Positions 1 through 8,291 of a stretch of DNA of 64,000 nucleotides are shown here, in pieces. Both the position numbers and the translations under genes were made by a program. How positions within the stretch are numbered: the first letter of the stretch is position 1; every line of letters starts with the position of its first letter. A model generated the notes under the pieces. That model was not told the origin of the DNA. It ran no database searches and worked only from the letters and a program-made list of their open reading frames with translations. The stretch is from Novosphingobium sp. ERN07 (GTDB lineage: Bacteria > Pseudomonadota > Alphaproteobacteria > Sphingomonadales > Sphingomonadaceae): assembly GCF_012641335.1 (NCBI RefSeq), contig NZ_JABAID010000001.1, positions 586,808 to 650,807 of the forward strand, given 5' to 3'.

Positions 1-220
1 CGCGGCGAATGACTTCGGCTTCTCCCGCCGTGTTGAGCGGACGCTCGGCGATCCATTCGGCAGACGGGGCGCGGCGCAGCACGAAACGATCTGGCCCGCA
101 GGCGAAGAGCCACGATTCCATGTTGGCTCCGCCCGACAGGCGTTGCAGCCCGGTGACGGGATTCGTGACCGTGCCGGCCACGCCTGCGCGGCGCATGACC
201 GCTTCGAGCAGTCCTTCCAT
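1..220 (-). CDS. Phosphotransferase (APH-like) family protein, N-terminal part only
   Basis: The reading frame starts at an ATG at 220 on the minus strand, with GGAGAG six bases upstream, and runs open off the left edge, so only about 73 residues are seen. The translation contains GLQRLSGGANMESWLF followed by FVLRRAP. This is the typical beginning of aminoglycoside-phosphotransferase-fold proteins, where the glycine-rich segment forms the ATP-binding loop. In alphaproteobacteria such proteins often lie next to acyl-CoA dehydrogenases and phosphorylate unknown small molecules. The catalytic HxD and DxD motifs would lie outside the window, so activity and substrate cannot be judged. Confidence 0.7.
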   Translation of the reverse strand, partial: MEGLLEAVMRRAGVAGTVTNPVTGLQRLSGGANMESWLFACGPDRFVLRRAPSAEWIAERPLNTAGEAEVIRR

Positions 221-447
221 CGTCTCTCCAGCCTGCGGCTTGCGTGCCACTGCTGAGACTATTCTTAATCGATCAGTTAAAGTCCAGCGCGAATCATTGC
301 CGGATCATCGAATCGAAAAAGGTTCCCCCGGATCGGATCATCCGCGCCAGCCTTGCGCCGAGGTGATGGAAAAGGCACTTTGCGGCGGAATCACAAATGG
401 TTAGTTTCGTTAAAGAGGCATAAACCGGGATCGGGGTAAGTGAGGGC

Positions 448-1416
448 ATGAAGTTTCGGACCGCACGAATCGTTGCAGCGCTGTTCACCGCAGTGCCTGC
501 GCTTGTCACCACCGTTCCTCAGGTGCAGAGCCGTGACGCGATTTCGCTGCAGGACCAACGTGACCAGATCATCCAGCAACAGGTTGCCGCGATTGCCGCC
601 GAAGGGCGCGGGCGCATTGGCGTGGCGGCGATGGACCTTGATGGCGGCGGCCAGATCTTCGTGAATGGCGACATGCCGTTCCCGATGGCCAGCACGGCCA
701 AGATCGCGGTGGCGGCCACGTTCCTCGAACAGGTTGAAAAGGGCAATTACCGGCTCGACCAGCAGTTCCCGATGATGCTGCGCGTGGTCGAACGCGGCAC
801 GCCCAGTCCCGAAGCGCCGCTGCGCGCCGGGACCGTGATGACCGCGCAAAGCCTGATGGAACTAATGATCACCCGCAGCCACAACGAGGCGACGGACGGG
901 CTGATCAAGGTTGTCGGCGGGTACGAGAACGTCAACCGCTGGTTGACGCGCAATGGCATAGCCGGGCAGCGGCTGGACCATACGATGGCCACGCTGGTGC
1001 GCGATGATGGCAAGATCGACCCGGCCAAGGTGATCGATACCCGCACGTCGAGCACGCCGCGCGCGATGATCGCGCTGCTGGCGGCGATTGACCGGGGCGG
1101 GGTGCTCAGCCCTGAAAGCCGCGCGGTGCTGCTCGATACGATGACTCGCACCAGCACCGGCAAGACGCGCATCCGTGCAGGCCTGCCAGAAGGCACGCTG
1201 GTGGCACACAAGACCGGGACGCTTTCGGGCGTGACCGATGATGTGGGCATCGTGCGCCTGCCCGATGGACGGCATCTGGCGGTGACGTTCTTCGTGACCG
1301 GGCCGGAAGGCCATGCGGCGCACGCCGGGCTGATCGCGCGGATGATGCGCACGATCTATGACGGGTACAGCGCGCCGCTGGGCAAGAACACGCAGGATCT
1401 GGTGCGTCGGCGCTGA
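448..1416 (+). CDS. Exported class A beta-lactamase-like serine hydrolase
   Basis: The 322-residue product has an N-terminal export segment (about residues 5-28) and the serine beta-lactamase/DD-peptidase fold signatures. These are S82-T-A-K85 (the SxxK nucleophile box), S144-H-N146 in place of SDN, K255-T-G-T258, and SSTPRAM as in class A enzymes. Class A enzymes hydrolyse beta-lactams in the periplasm through an acyl-serine. The segment that should carry the omega-loop glutamate (Glu166 in standard numbering) reads RLDHTMATLVRDDGKID and has no obvious glutamate. The protein may therefore acylate but deacylate poorly, or act on peptidoglycan. The gene stands alone, divergent from the phosphotransferase. 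Confidence 0.8.
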   Translation: MKFRTARIVAALFTAVPALVTTVPQVQSRDAISLQDQRDQIIQQQVAAIAAEGRGRIGVAAMDLDGGGQIFVNGDMPFPMASTAKIAVAATFLEQVEKGNYRLDQQFPMMLRVVERGTPSPEAPLRAGTVMTAQSLMELMITRSHNEATDGLIKVVGGYENVNRWLTRNGIAGQRLDHTMATLVRDDGKIDPAKVIDTRTSSTPRAMIALLAAIDRGGVLSPESRAVLLDTMTRTSTGKTRIRAGLPEGTLVAHKTGTLSGVTDDVGIVRLPDGRHLAVTFFVTGPEGHAAHAGLIARMMRTIYDGYSAPLGKNTQDLVRRR

Positions 1417-1475
1417 TATCGGGTGGGGTTGGGGCAGACCTTGGTCAGCTCTGATCGAACAAGTCCGCGCGCTTC

Positions 1476-1556
1476 ACCCTGAGCTTGTCTCAGGGTCTAT
1501 CTCTCCGCAAAAACGGCAGCTTGTTGGGAAAAATGGATCCTGAACCAAGTTCAGGA
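1476..1556. repeat. Pair of REP-like palindromes
   Basis: Two hairpins lie 40 bases apart. One has arms ACCCTGAG/CTCAGGGT around CTTGT (1476-1496), the other ATCCTGAA/TTCAGGAT around CCAAG (1537-1556). Both share the core CCTGA-N-TCAGG with a related element at 5035-5151. From memory, sequences of this kind are scattered between genes in sphingomonad genomes, often as paired inverted copies. They may act as attenuating structures or be remnants of REP-type mobile elements. Confidence 0.6.
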
Positions 1557-1654
1557 TGACGGTTGTTCGGGCGCGGCGGCTCCGAATGATCTCCAGATAC
1601 GTTCAGGACAGCTCGGGCAGACCGAGTGAGGTCGGCCTCATTCTGACGCGCGCG

Positions 1655-1690
1655 CAAAAAGAAAGAGGCGCGGTCCGAAGACCACGCCTC
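1655..1690 (-). terminator. Rho-independent terminator of the small lipoprotein gene
   Basis: On the minus strand an 11-bp stem (1680-1690 with 1665-1675, one G-T pair) closes a TTCG loop and is followed by TTTCTTTTTG. It lies 35 bases past the lipoprotein stop codon. Confidence 0.85.
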
Positions 1691-1724
1691 TCTCTAACTC
1701 GCGTAATCTGCCTTAAGGCAAAGA

Positions 1725-1919
1725 TTACATCGCAGCTTCCGAAGCTTCGGCAGCAGCTTCCGAGGCAGCGCCCGAAGCGTCAGCAGCAGCAGCCGAGGCA
1801 TCGGCAGCAGCTTCAGTTGCTTCAACAGCAGCTTCGGTGGCTTCTTCAGCCGGCTTTTCCGAGCAGCCAGCGAGAGCGAAGGCGGTGCCGGCGACAGCGG
1901 CGAGGATGAGCTTGCGCAT
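1725..1919 (-). CDS. Small alanine/glutamate-rich lipoprotein
   Basis: This 64-residue protein starts MRKLILAAVAGTAFALAGC, a lipoprotein signal peptide with lipobox LAGC, so Cys19 would be lipidated and the mature form is about 46 residues. The mature part is almost only Ala, Glu, Ser and Asp in short repeats of the EAA/DAS type, likely a single amphipathic or disordered helix anchored in a membrane. Length and composition recall entericidin-type or Lpp-like small lipoproteins, but no specific family can be claimed. It is monocistronic and ends at a strong terminator, which suggests a real and probably well-expressed gene. Confidence 0.75.
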   Translation of the reverse strand: MRKLILAAVAGTAFALAGCSEKPAEEATEAAVEATEAAADASAAAADASGAASEAAAEASEAAM

Positions 1920-2189
1920 GCGTTACAATCCCTGGATTGAAGTGAACAGCGCCGGGCAAGCAGCCCGCCGCAAAGCCTACTCAGCCGGTAGACTTCGCGA
2001 CCCAATTAATCGGCAATTCATCGCGTTGCAAGCACAAGACGAACGCAATCTGTCGCATCTCGTCTATCGCGCGGGCGAGTTTGCCTTTTTTTTGCCCGAT
2101 TTCCGGGCTTTTGAGCTTTGCACAGGCCTGTGACAAAGTTGCGGCGGCAACCCCATGACGTGGCTCTTCCGCCCTGCTAACACCCCCGG

Positions 2190-5027
2190 ATGAGCGAAAA
2201 GCAGCATCTCTATCTGGTCGACGGGTCGGCCTATATCTTCCGCGCCTATCACCGGCTGCCGCCGCTGACGAACCCCGTGGGAACGCCCGTTGGCGCGGTC
2301 TATGGCTATACCACGATGCTGTGGAAACTGGCCGAAGACCTGCACAAGGCCGATGGGCCGACGCATCTGGCGGTGATTCTCGACAAGGCGGGCACGTCGT
2401 TCCGCAACGACCTGTACGATCAGTACAAGGCCAACCGCCCGCCGCCGCCCGAAGATCTGGTGCCGCAGTTCCCGCTGATCCGGGATGCCACGCGCGCATT
2501 CAGCCTTGCCTGCATTGAGGAAGAAGGGCTGGAGGCCGATGATATCATCGCTTCCTATGCCCGCGCTGCTACGCTGCGTGGCTGGGACGTGACGATTGTG
2601 TCTTCGGACAAGGATCTGATGCAGCTGGTGGGCAAGTGCGGTGTGGGCGGCGGCTGCGTCGACATGCTCGACACCATGAAGAACCAGCGCATCGACATTC
2701 CCGAAGTGATCGAGAAGTTTGGCGTGCCGCCAGAGAAGGTAGGCGATGTGCTGGCGCTGATGGGCGATTCGGTGGACAACGTGCCCGGCATTCGCGGCAT
2801 CGGACCGAAAACCGCCACAAAGCTGATTCAGGAGCATGGCGATCTCGAATCGGCGCTGGCCGCAGCGCCGGGGATGAAGGCGAGCAAGCTGCGCGAGAGC
2901 CTGATGGAGCAGGCCGAAATGGCGCGGCTTTCGCGCGTGCTGGTGCAGTTGAAGGAAGACTGCCCGCTGCCGATCCCGATCGAGGATTTCAAGCTGGACG
3001 TGATCCCGCGCGATCCGCTTGCGGCGTTCTTGGAGGAGCATGGTTTTACCAGCCTGTTGCGGCGGCTGGACGACGGCAAGGGCAGTCCGGGGCCGAAGAC
3101 GCAGCTCAATCCGGCCAAGGTGGACAATGCGGCGGCTGCGGCGGCGCCGCAGGGCAATCGTCAGCCGTTGCCGTCATGGCCGGCGGTGGACCTTGCGGCT
3201 TATGCCTGCGTGCAGACGATGGACGAACTGCAGCGCTGGATCGCTCGCGCCTTTGCCGCGCGGGTGGTGGCGGTGGATACGGAAACCAGCGCGCTGGATG
3301 CGATGCGGGCCGATCTGGTGGGGGTGAGTCTTGCGCTTGGTCCCAACGATGCCTGCTATATTCCGCTGGGGCATGGCGGGGCCGACATGTTTGCCGAGAA
3401 GCCGGTGCAGGTGGACCGTGCCGAGGCGCTGGCCGCTTTGAAGCCGCTGCTGGAAAGCGATGCGGTTCTGAAAGTCGGGCAGAACATCAAGTATGACATC
3501 AACGTGCTGGCGCGGCATGGCGTGAACGTTGGCCCCATCGACGATACGATGGTTATGAGCTTCTGCCTTGATGCAGGCCGCAGCGAAGCGGGCGTGGGCG
3601 GGCATGGGATGGACGAACTGGCCGAGCGGCACCTGTTGCACACGACGATGAAGTTCAAAGATCTGTGCGGCACCGGCAAGAAGGCAATTTCGTTTTCCGA
3701 AGTGCCGCTGGCCGATGCCACGCGCTATGCCGCCGAGGATGCCGACGTGACGTGGCGTTTGCATCGGCTGTTCCAGCCCCGGCTGGTGGACGAGGCCGGA
3801 ATGCGCATCTACAGCCGCGTGGACAGGCCGCTGGTGCCGGTTGTGGCGATGATGGAGCGCAACGGGATCAAGGTGGATCGGGAGCGACTGGCGGGCCTCT
3901 CAGCCGAGTTCGCAACGCAGATTGCGCGGCTGGAAGGCGTGATTCACGAGAAGGCGGGCATGGCCTTCACCATCGGCAGCCCGAAGCAGCTGGGCGAAGT
4001 GCTGTTCGACAAGCTGGGCTACAAGGGCGGGAAGAAGGGCAAGACCGGGCAGTATTCGACCGATCAGTCGGTGCTGGAAGGCCTTGCTGCGCAGGGTGCG
4101 GAAGTGGCCACGCTGGTGCTGGAGTGGCGTCAGCTTTCCAAGCTGAAGTCGACCTATACCGATGCGCTGCAGGCTGCGATCAACCCTGATACCGGGCGGG
4201 TGCATACCAGCTACAGTCTTGTTGGCGCGCAGACGGGGCGTTTGTCTTCCAACGAGCCGAATCTGCAGAACATCCCGATCCGCACCGAGATTGGTCGCCA
4301 GATCCGCGATGCCTTTGTGGCGGAACCGGGCAATGTGCTGCTGGCGGCGGACTATAGCCAGATCGAACTGCGGCTGGCCGCGCACATGGCCGATGTCCCC
4401 GCGCTGAAAGAGGCGTTCGCGGCGGGCGAGGACATTCACGCGCGCACCGCGATGGAAATGTTCGGGCATGTGGACCGCGATACGCGCGGGCGGGCCAAGA
4501 CGATCAACTTCGCCATCCTGTACGGCATCAGCCGCTGGGGCCTTGGCGGGCGTCTGGGCGTGAGCGCGGACGAGGCGCAGGCGATGATCGACCGCTACTT
4601 CGAGCGCTTCCCCGGCATTCAGCGCTATATCCACGAAACGCTGGAGAGCGTGCGCGAGCGCGGCTATTCGGAAACGCTGTTCGGCCGCAAGACATGGTTC
4701 CCGCGCATCGGCTCCAAAAATCAGGCGGAGCGGCAGGGGAGCGAGCGTGCGGCGATCAACGCGCCGATTCAGGGCACGAGCGCTGACATCATCAAGCGCG
4801 CGATGGCCCGCATGATGCCCGCGCTGGCCGAAGCGGGGCTGCCCAATGTGAAGATGCTGCTGCAGGTGCACGACGAACTGGTGTTCGAACTGCCGGAGGG
4901 TGATGTTGCGGCGGCCAAGCCGGTGATCGAGCGGGTGATGGCGACGGCAGCGGAGCCTTCGGTGAAGCTGACGGTGCCGCTGGGCGTGGAGATTGGCACA
5001 GGGCTATCTTGGGGGGCGGCGCATTAG
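2190..5027 (+). CDS. polA: DNA polymerase I
   Basis: The 945-residue product carries all three PolA domains. These are an N-terminal 5'-3' flap nuclease (about 1-290, opening YLVDGSAYIFRAYH), a 3'-5' proofreading domain with D363-T-E365 and YAAEDADVTWRL, and a C-terminal polymerase. The polymerase has motif A DYSQIELRL (D721), motif B RAKTINFAILYGIS and motif C VHDELVFE (D895). It fills gaps in Okazaki fragment maturation and excision repair. Proofreading appears intact, unlike in Thermus-type PolA. The chosen ATG at 2190 precedes the conserved N-terminus directly but has no good Shine-Dalgarno sequence. Confidence 0.98.
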   Translation: MSEKQHLYLVDGSAYIFRAYHRLPPLTNPVGTPVGAVYGYTTMLWKLAEDLHKADGPTHLAVILDKAGTSFRNDLYDQYKANRPPPPEDLVPQFPLIRDATRAFSLACIEEEGLEADDIIASYARAATLRGWDVTIVSSDKDLMQLVGKCGVGGGCVDMLDTMKNQRIDIPEVIEKFGVPPEKVGDVLALMGDSVDNVPGIRGIGPKTATKLIQEHGDLESALAAAPGMKASKLRESLMEQAEMARLSRVLVQLKEDCPLPIPIEDFKLDVIPRDPLAAFLEEHGFTSLLRRLDDGKGSPGPKTQLNPAKVDNAAAAAAPQGNRQPLPSWPAVDLAAYACVQTMDELQRWIARAFAARVVAVDTETSALDAMRADLVGVSLALGPNDACYIPLGHGGADMFAEKPVQVDRAEALAALKPLLESDAVLKVGQNIKYDINVLARHGVNVGPIDDTMVMSFCLDAGRSEAGVGGHGMDELAERHLLHTTMKFKDLCGTGKKAISFSEVPLADATRYAAEDADVTWRLHRLFQPRLVDEAGMRIYSRVDRPLVPVVAMMERNGIKVDRERLAGLSAEFATQIARLEGVIHEKAGMAFTIGSPKQLGEVLFDKLGYKGGKKGKTGQYSTDQSVLEGLAAQGAEVATLVLEWRQLSKLKSTYTDALQAAINPDTGRVHTSYSLVGAQTGRLSSNEPNLQNIPIRTEIGRQIRDAFVAEPGNVLLAADYSQIELRLAAHMADVPALKEAFAAGEDIHARTAMEMFGHVDRDTRGRAKTINFAILYGISRWGLGGRLGVSADEAQAMIDRYFERFPGIQRYIHETLESVRERGYSETLFGRKTWFPRIGSKNQAERQGSERAAINAPIQGTSADIIKRAMARMMPALAEAGLPNVKMLLQVHDELVFELPEGDVAAAKPVIERVMATAAEPSVKLTVPLGVEIGTGLSWGAAH

Positions 5028-5034
5028 CCTGCAT

Positions 5035-5151
5035 CCTTCGACAGGCTCAGGATGATGCTTCGACAGGCTCAGCACGAGTGGGTTGGGGTTTTTAACAGAG
5101 CGCTTCACAAGGTGCTGCACAAGGCCCGCTCGTGCTGAGCTTGTCGAAGCA
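5035..5151. repeat. REP-like inverted repeat cluster downstream of polA
   Basis: One copy of CTTCGACAGGCTCAGGATGA (5037-5056) is followed by a 23-base element (5056-5078) whose reverse complement, with one mismatch, returns at 5129-5151. The arms could form a long hairpin with a 50-base loop in the gap between polA and the convergent gene. The core is related to the pair at 1476-1556. Confidence 0.7.
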
Positions 5152-5165
5152 CGCAAGCCGACCCG

Positions 5166-5864
5166 TCAGTTCAAAGCCGCATATTTCCGCAGATCGTCCG
5201 CGGCCAGCATCAGCACCTCTTCGTGCGGGACCGAATTGGTCAACGCATAGAACGCCGCTGCCTTGTCGGCTGGCAGTCCCATCTCACGATAGTAATCGAC
5301 GTAGGCGCGGTTGACCGGATCGTTGGCGGCGAAATCGTCGGGTTCGCGTCCGTCATCGTCGAGCCACGCATGGACGACGAAAGAAGCGTCGGGTGCTGCA
5401 CTGCGGCTGGCGCCAGCAAGAAACAGCTCAACCGCGCCTGAACGGACCGACCCGTGTTCGGGCACATGGGTGGCGATGCCGTTCGCGCGGATCATGCGGC
5501 CGAGGCGCAGGTTGGCGAAATCATCCACCGTGCCGGGGCAGTCGGGCATTTCCAGCACGCGGATGCCAGGGAAGGCGCGCAGCATCTTCTGGAAATCGGC
5601 GGGCGAATAGCTGTCCGTTTCGGCCACCAGCGCCGCGCGCGTGCCATCGAGCACTTCGAAGGGGCCGAAACTGGCCACGCCCTGCACATCGGCGCGGTTC
5701 AAGCCGACGATGCGTTCGGAGCCGGGTTCGTAAACTTCGACGGTAGTCGTTTCGGTCCAGGTTACGCCGTCTTCCACCCACGTGCGGGTGCTGACCTCAT
5801 GCGCGCTTGCCGGTTGGCAGGCGAGCAGGGCGCAGGTTGTAACAAGGGCGAGGCGGCGAAGCAT
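5166..5864 (-). CDS. Exported protein with ClpP/crotonase-like segment (COG3904-like), function unknown
   Basis: The 232-residue product has a signal peptide MLRRLALVTTCALLACQPASA; the cysteine lies inside the hydrophobic stretch and could also be a lipobox. The middle part, RANGIATHVPEHGSVRSGAVELFLAG followed by VVHAW, resembles periplasmic proteins related to the ClpP/crotonase fold. In those proteins a small-residue turn after the helix holds a serine and a histidine follows; here SGAVELFLAG and H are present. The catalytic role is a guess. AAAGGA lies just upstream of the ATG at 5864. The gene converges on polA across the REP cluster. Confidence 0.6.
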   Translation of the reverse strand: MLRRLALVTTCALLACQPASAHEVSTRTWVEDGVTWTETTTVEVYEPGSERIVGLNRADVQGVASFGPFEVLDGTRAALVAETDSYSPADFQKMLRAFPGIRVLEMPDCPGTVDDFANLRLGRMIRANGIATHVPEHGSVRSGAVELFLAGASRSAAPDASFVVHAWLDDDGREPDDFAANDPVNRAYVDYYREMGLPADKAAAFYALTNSVPHEEVLMLAADDLRKYAALN

Positions 5865-6037
5865 GTCCTTTGCTTTCCGCCCAAGCGGATTGCTGAAGTG
5901 CCAAGGAATTGGGTTAAATTGCGTTCACCGTGATTTACGGATTGCACCGAAATACCTCGGAAATGGCAGCATCCCGCACCCAACTCGGATCTTTGCGCGC
6001 TACCCTCAGCAGATTCCCTTATCGGGCAGGAGGATGA

Positions 6038-7546
6038 ATGGTCGCGCTGGTCTCCACGGTTGCCTATCTGGGGCTGGAGGCGCGTGGCGTGGAAGTGCAG
6101 TGCCAGGTCGCGCCGGGGATGCCCGCGTTTCGCGTGGTAGGCCTGCCGGACAAGGCCGTGGGCGAAAGCCGGGAGCGGGTTTCGTCGGCGCTTTCCGCAC
6201 TGGGCCTGGCGCTCCCGCCAAAGCGAATCACGGTGAACCTTTCACCGGCAGACTTGCCCAAGGAAGGATCGCACTACGATCTGCCTATCGCGCTGGCGCT
6301 GCTGGCGGCAATGGGCGTGATCGATCTCGAACAGATTGCCGATTACGTGGCCGTGGGCGAACTGGCGCTGGATGGCCGCGTGCTGCCATCGCCGGGCGTG
6401 CTGCTGGCGGCAATCCACGCCAGCGGGCAGGATAAGGGGCTGATCTGCCCGGCGGCACAGGGGCCTGAGGCGCGCTGGGCCAGCGGGATCGATGTGATCG
6501 CCGCGCCTGACCTGATCGGGCTGCTCAACCACCTGAAAGGCACGCACCGGCTTCCACAGCCTGCGCAGGGCGTGGCAGAGCCACCGCGCCGCATGGCCGA
6601 CCTCAAACAGGTGAAGGGGCAGGAAACCGCCAAACGCGCGCTGGAGATTGCGGCGGCTGGCGGGCACAACCTGCTGATGATCGGGCCGCCGGGCGCGGGC
6701 AAATCGCTGATGGCATCGTGCCTGCCGGGCATCCTGCCCGAACTGACCCCGGCAGAGGCGCTGGAAGTTTCGATGGTGGCATCGGTTGCGGGCACGCTGG
6801 AAGAAGGGCGGATCAGCCGCGCAAGGCCGTTTCGAGCGCCCCACCATTCGGCTTCGATGGCGGCGCTGACCGGCGGGGGGCTGAAAGTGCGCCCCGGCGA
6901 GGTGAGTCTGGCGCATCTGGGCGTGCTGTTTCTGGATGAACTGCCCGAATTTCAGCGCCCTGTTCTGGATTCGCTGCGGCAACCGCTGGAAACGGGTGAG
7001 GTTACCGTAGCGCGCGCCAATGCGCATGTGACCTTTCCGGCGCGGGTGCAGCTTATCGCGGCGATGAACCCTTGCCGTTGCGGGCATCTGGGCGATCCTG
7101 CGTTGGGATGCAGCCGCGCGCCGCGCTGTGCGGGGGATTACCAGTCGAAGGTTTCGGGGCCTCTGCTCGACCGGATCGACCTGCATGTTGAGGTCGATCC
7201 CGTCTCTGCCGCCGATCTGGCGCTGCCGCCACCTGCTGAAGGGTCGGATCAGGTTGCCGCTCGCGTGGCGCGGGCGCGCAGCGTGCAAGTGGTGCGGCTG
7301 GAAGGCAGCGGAATGCGCAGCAATGCCGAGTTGAACGGCGATATGCTGGACACTCATGCCACGCCAGATGATGCGGGGCGCAAACTGCTGGCCCAAGCCG
7401 CCGAAGCGATGCGCCTGTCCGCGCGCGGCTATACACGGATGCTGCGCGTGGCGCGGACGATTGCGGACCTTGCAGGGGCCGAGACGGTGGGGCGCATTCA
7501 TGTGGCCGAGGCTTTGAGTTACCGCAGAATTGCGCCGAGGGCCTGA
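6038..7546 (+). CDS. comM: ComM/YifB family Mg-chelatase-like AAA+ ATPase
   Basis: The 502-residue protein has the ChlI-like N-terminal domain (LGLEARGVEVQCQV, VGLPDKAVGESRERV, ITVNLSPADLPKEG) and an AAA+ core. The Walker A motif is GPPGAGKS (216-223), followed by the acid pair in LFLDELPEF and the MNPCRCG cysteine cluster. ComM in naturally competent bacteria is a hexameric helicase that aids branch migration of incoming single-stranded DNA. In other bacteria its role in recombination is less clear. An excellent AGGAGG precedes the ATG at 6038. It ends one base from the convergent GlsB-like gene. Confidence 0.93.
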   Translation: MVALVSTVAYLGLEARGVEVQCQVAPGMPAFRVVGLPDKAVGESRERVSSALSALGLALPPKRITVNLSPADLPKEGSHYDLPIALALLAAMGVIDLEQIADYVAVGELALDGRVLPSPGVLLAAIHASGQDKGLICPAAQGPEARWASGIDVIAAPDLIGLLNHLKGTHRLPQPAQGVAEPPRRMADLKQVKGQETAKRALEIAAAGGHNLLMIGPPGAGKSLMASCLPGILPELTPAEALEVSMVASVAGTLEEGRISRARPFRAPHHSASMAALTGGGLKVRPGEVSLAHLGVLFLDELPEFQRPVLDSLRQPLETGEVTVARANAHVTFPARVQLIAAMNPCRCGHLGDPALGCSRAPRCAGDYQSKVSGPLLDRIDLHVEVDPVSAADLALPPPAEGSDQVAARVARARSVQVVRLEGSGMRSNAELNGDMLDTHATPDDAGRKLLAQAAEAMRLSARGYTRMLRVARTIADLAGAETVGRIHVAEALSYRRIAPRA

Positions 7547-7547
7547 G

Positions 7548-7796
7548 TTAAAGACTGCGCCCAAGGAAGATCAGCACCATCGCGCCGATGACTGAGGCGA
7601 GGCAGCCTGCGCGGTTCACGCCTTCGCCAAAGGTGCCGCCCGAACGCCAGCTTGCAAACAGGCCCGCCACCAGTGCGCCGCCCACGCCCAGTAGGATCGT
7701 CTTGAGCAGGCCCAGATCGACCGCGCCGGGATAAAGGAACCGCGCCAGCACGCCGACCACCAGCCCGGTGAAGACGATCGAGATCAGATTCAGCAC
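7548..7796 (-). CDS. GlsB/YeaQ/YmgE-type stress-response membrane protein
   Basis: I choose the GTG at 7796, which is preceded by ACGGAG at seven bases. It gives an 82-residue product, the usual family length, instead of a longer frame starting further upstream. The protein is three hydrophobic helices: LISIVFTGLVVGVLARFLYP, then GLLKTILLGVGGALVAGLF, then GCLASVIGAMVLIFLG, with a conserved Gly-rich middle. Members are small inner-membrane proteins induced by envelope or general stress; their biochemical role is not established. Confidence 0.85.
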   Translation of the reverse strand: MLNLISIVFTGLVVGVLARFLYPGAVDLGLLKTILLGVGGALVAGLFASWRSGGTFGEGVNRAGCLASVIGAMVLIFLGRSL

Positions 7797-8291
7797 GTAT
7801 GCACTCCGTTCCTGTGGACACATCATATGGTGCCGGTTGACCGGTTCTTGTCCACAATTTGGTGATGCGGACCAAAAATAATCCAACGAACGTCATTTCC
7901 CTCTTGAAGTGCCGCTTCCCCCGCGCGTCGCTGCACTGCAGCATGGCGTGCGTGGCGACGAAACGAATCGGGCGTGCGACGAATCGAGTCTGCCTGCGGA
8001 TCATTACCCTCTTGTGTCTGAATCCGGTTGAGGCACTATGGGTTGTGGTTCGGCTTCAGGGGAACCTCTAAACCTAGTTTGGAGCGCTTGGGCGTGTTTT
8101 TCGCGCAATGGCAGTGTTTTGCCAGCGTGAAGCACAAATGAGGCCATGATTTTGGATTTTGGAGCCGAGCGGGTGCGGGACAATAATGTTCCACTTTCGT
8201 TCTGACTCCTGTAGGGTCGGGATGCAAGCCTGATTCGAGATTGGACTGATCGTCCGGCCACGTGCCGGGGTACGAAAACGGGGGTTGCGAC
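7797..8291. other. Long intergenic region upstream of nrdA
   Basis: About 495 bases separate the GlsB-like start from nrdA without a supported gene. There is an inverted repeat TGTGGAC/GTCCACA (7813-7819 and 7850-7856) enclosing CCGGTTGACCGG. Its right arm is one base away from a DnaA box. A loose match to the NrdR box consensus (ACACATCATATGGTGC, 7818-7833) overlaps it. These could be regulatory elements for nrdA, but the distance (over 400 bases) is large. Nothing else structured was recognised. Confidence 0.45.

Larger units (their letters stand above)
1417..1724. other. Intergenic stretch with REP-like hairpins and a terminator
   Basis: About 300 bases lie between the beta-lactamase-like gene and the lipoprotein gene, with no convincing reading frame. 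The stretch contains two short perfect palindromes of the CCCTGAG/TCCTGAAC type (1476-1496 and 1537-1556) and the terminator of the lipoprotein gene (1655-1690). I see no promoter for a further gene. Confidence 0.6.

Noticed and set aside
2079..2110. T-run and short GCCCG/CGGGC hairpin before polA considered as a terminator
   Set aside because: The stem has only five pairs and no plus-strand gene lies upstream to be terminated.
2064..3041. A 325-residue minus-strand frame opposite polA
   Set aside because: Antisense to a certain gene, His/Arg-rich, with no start signal.
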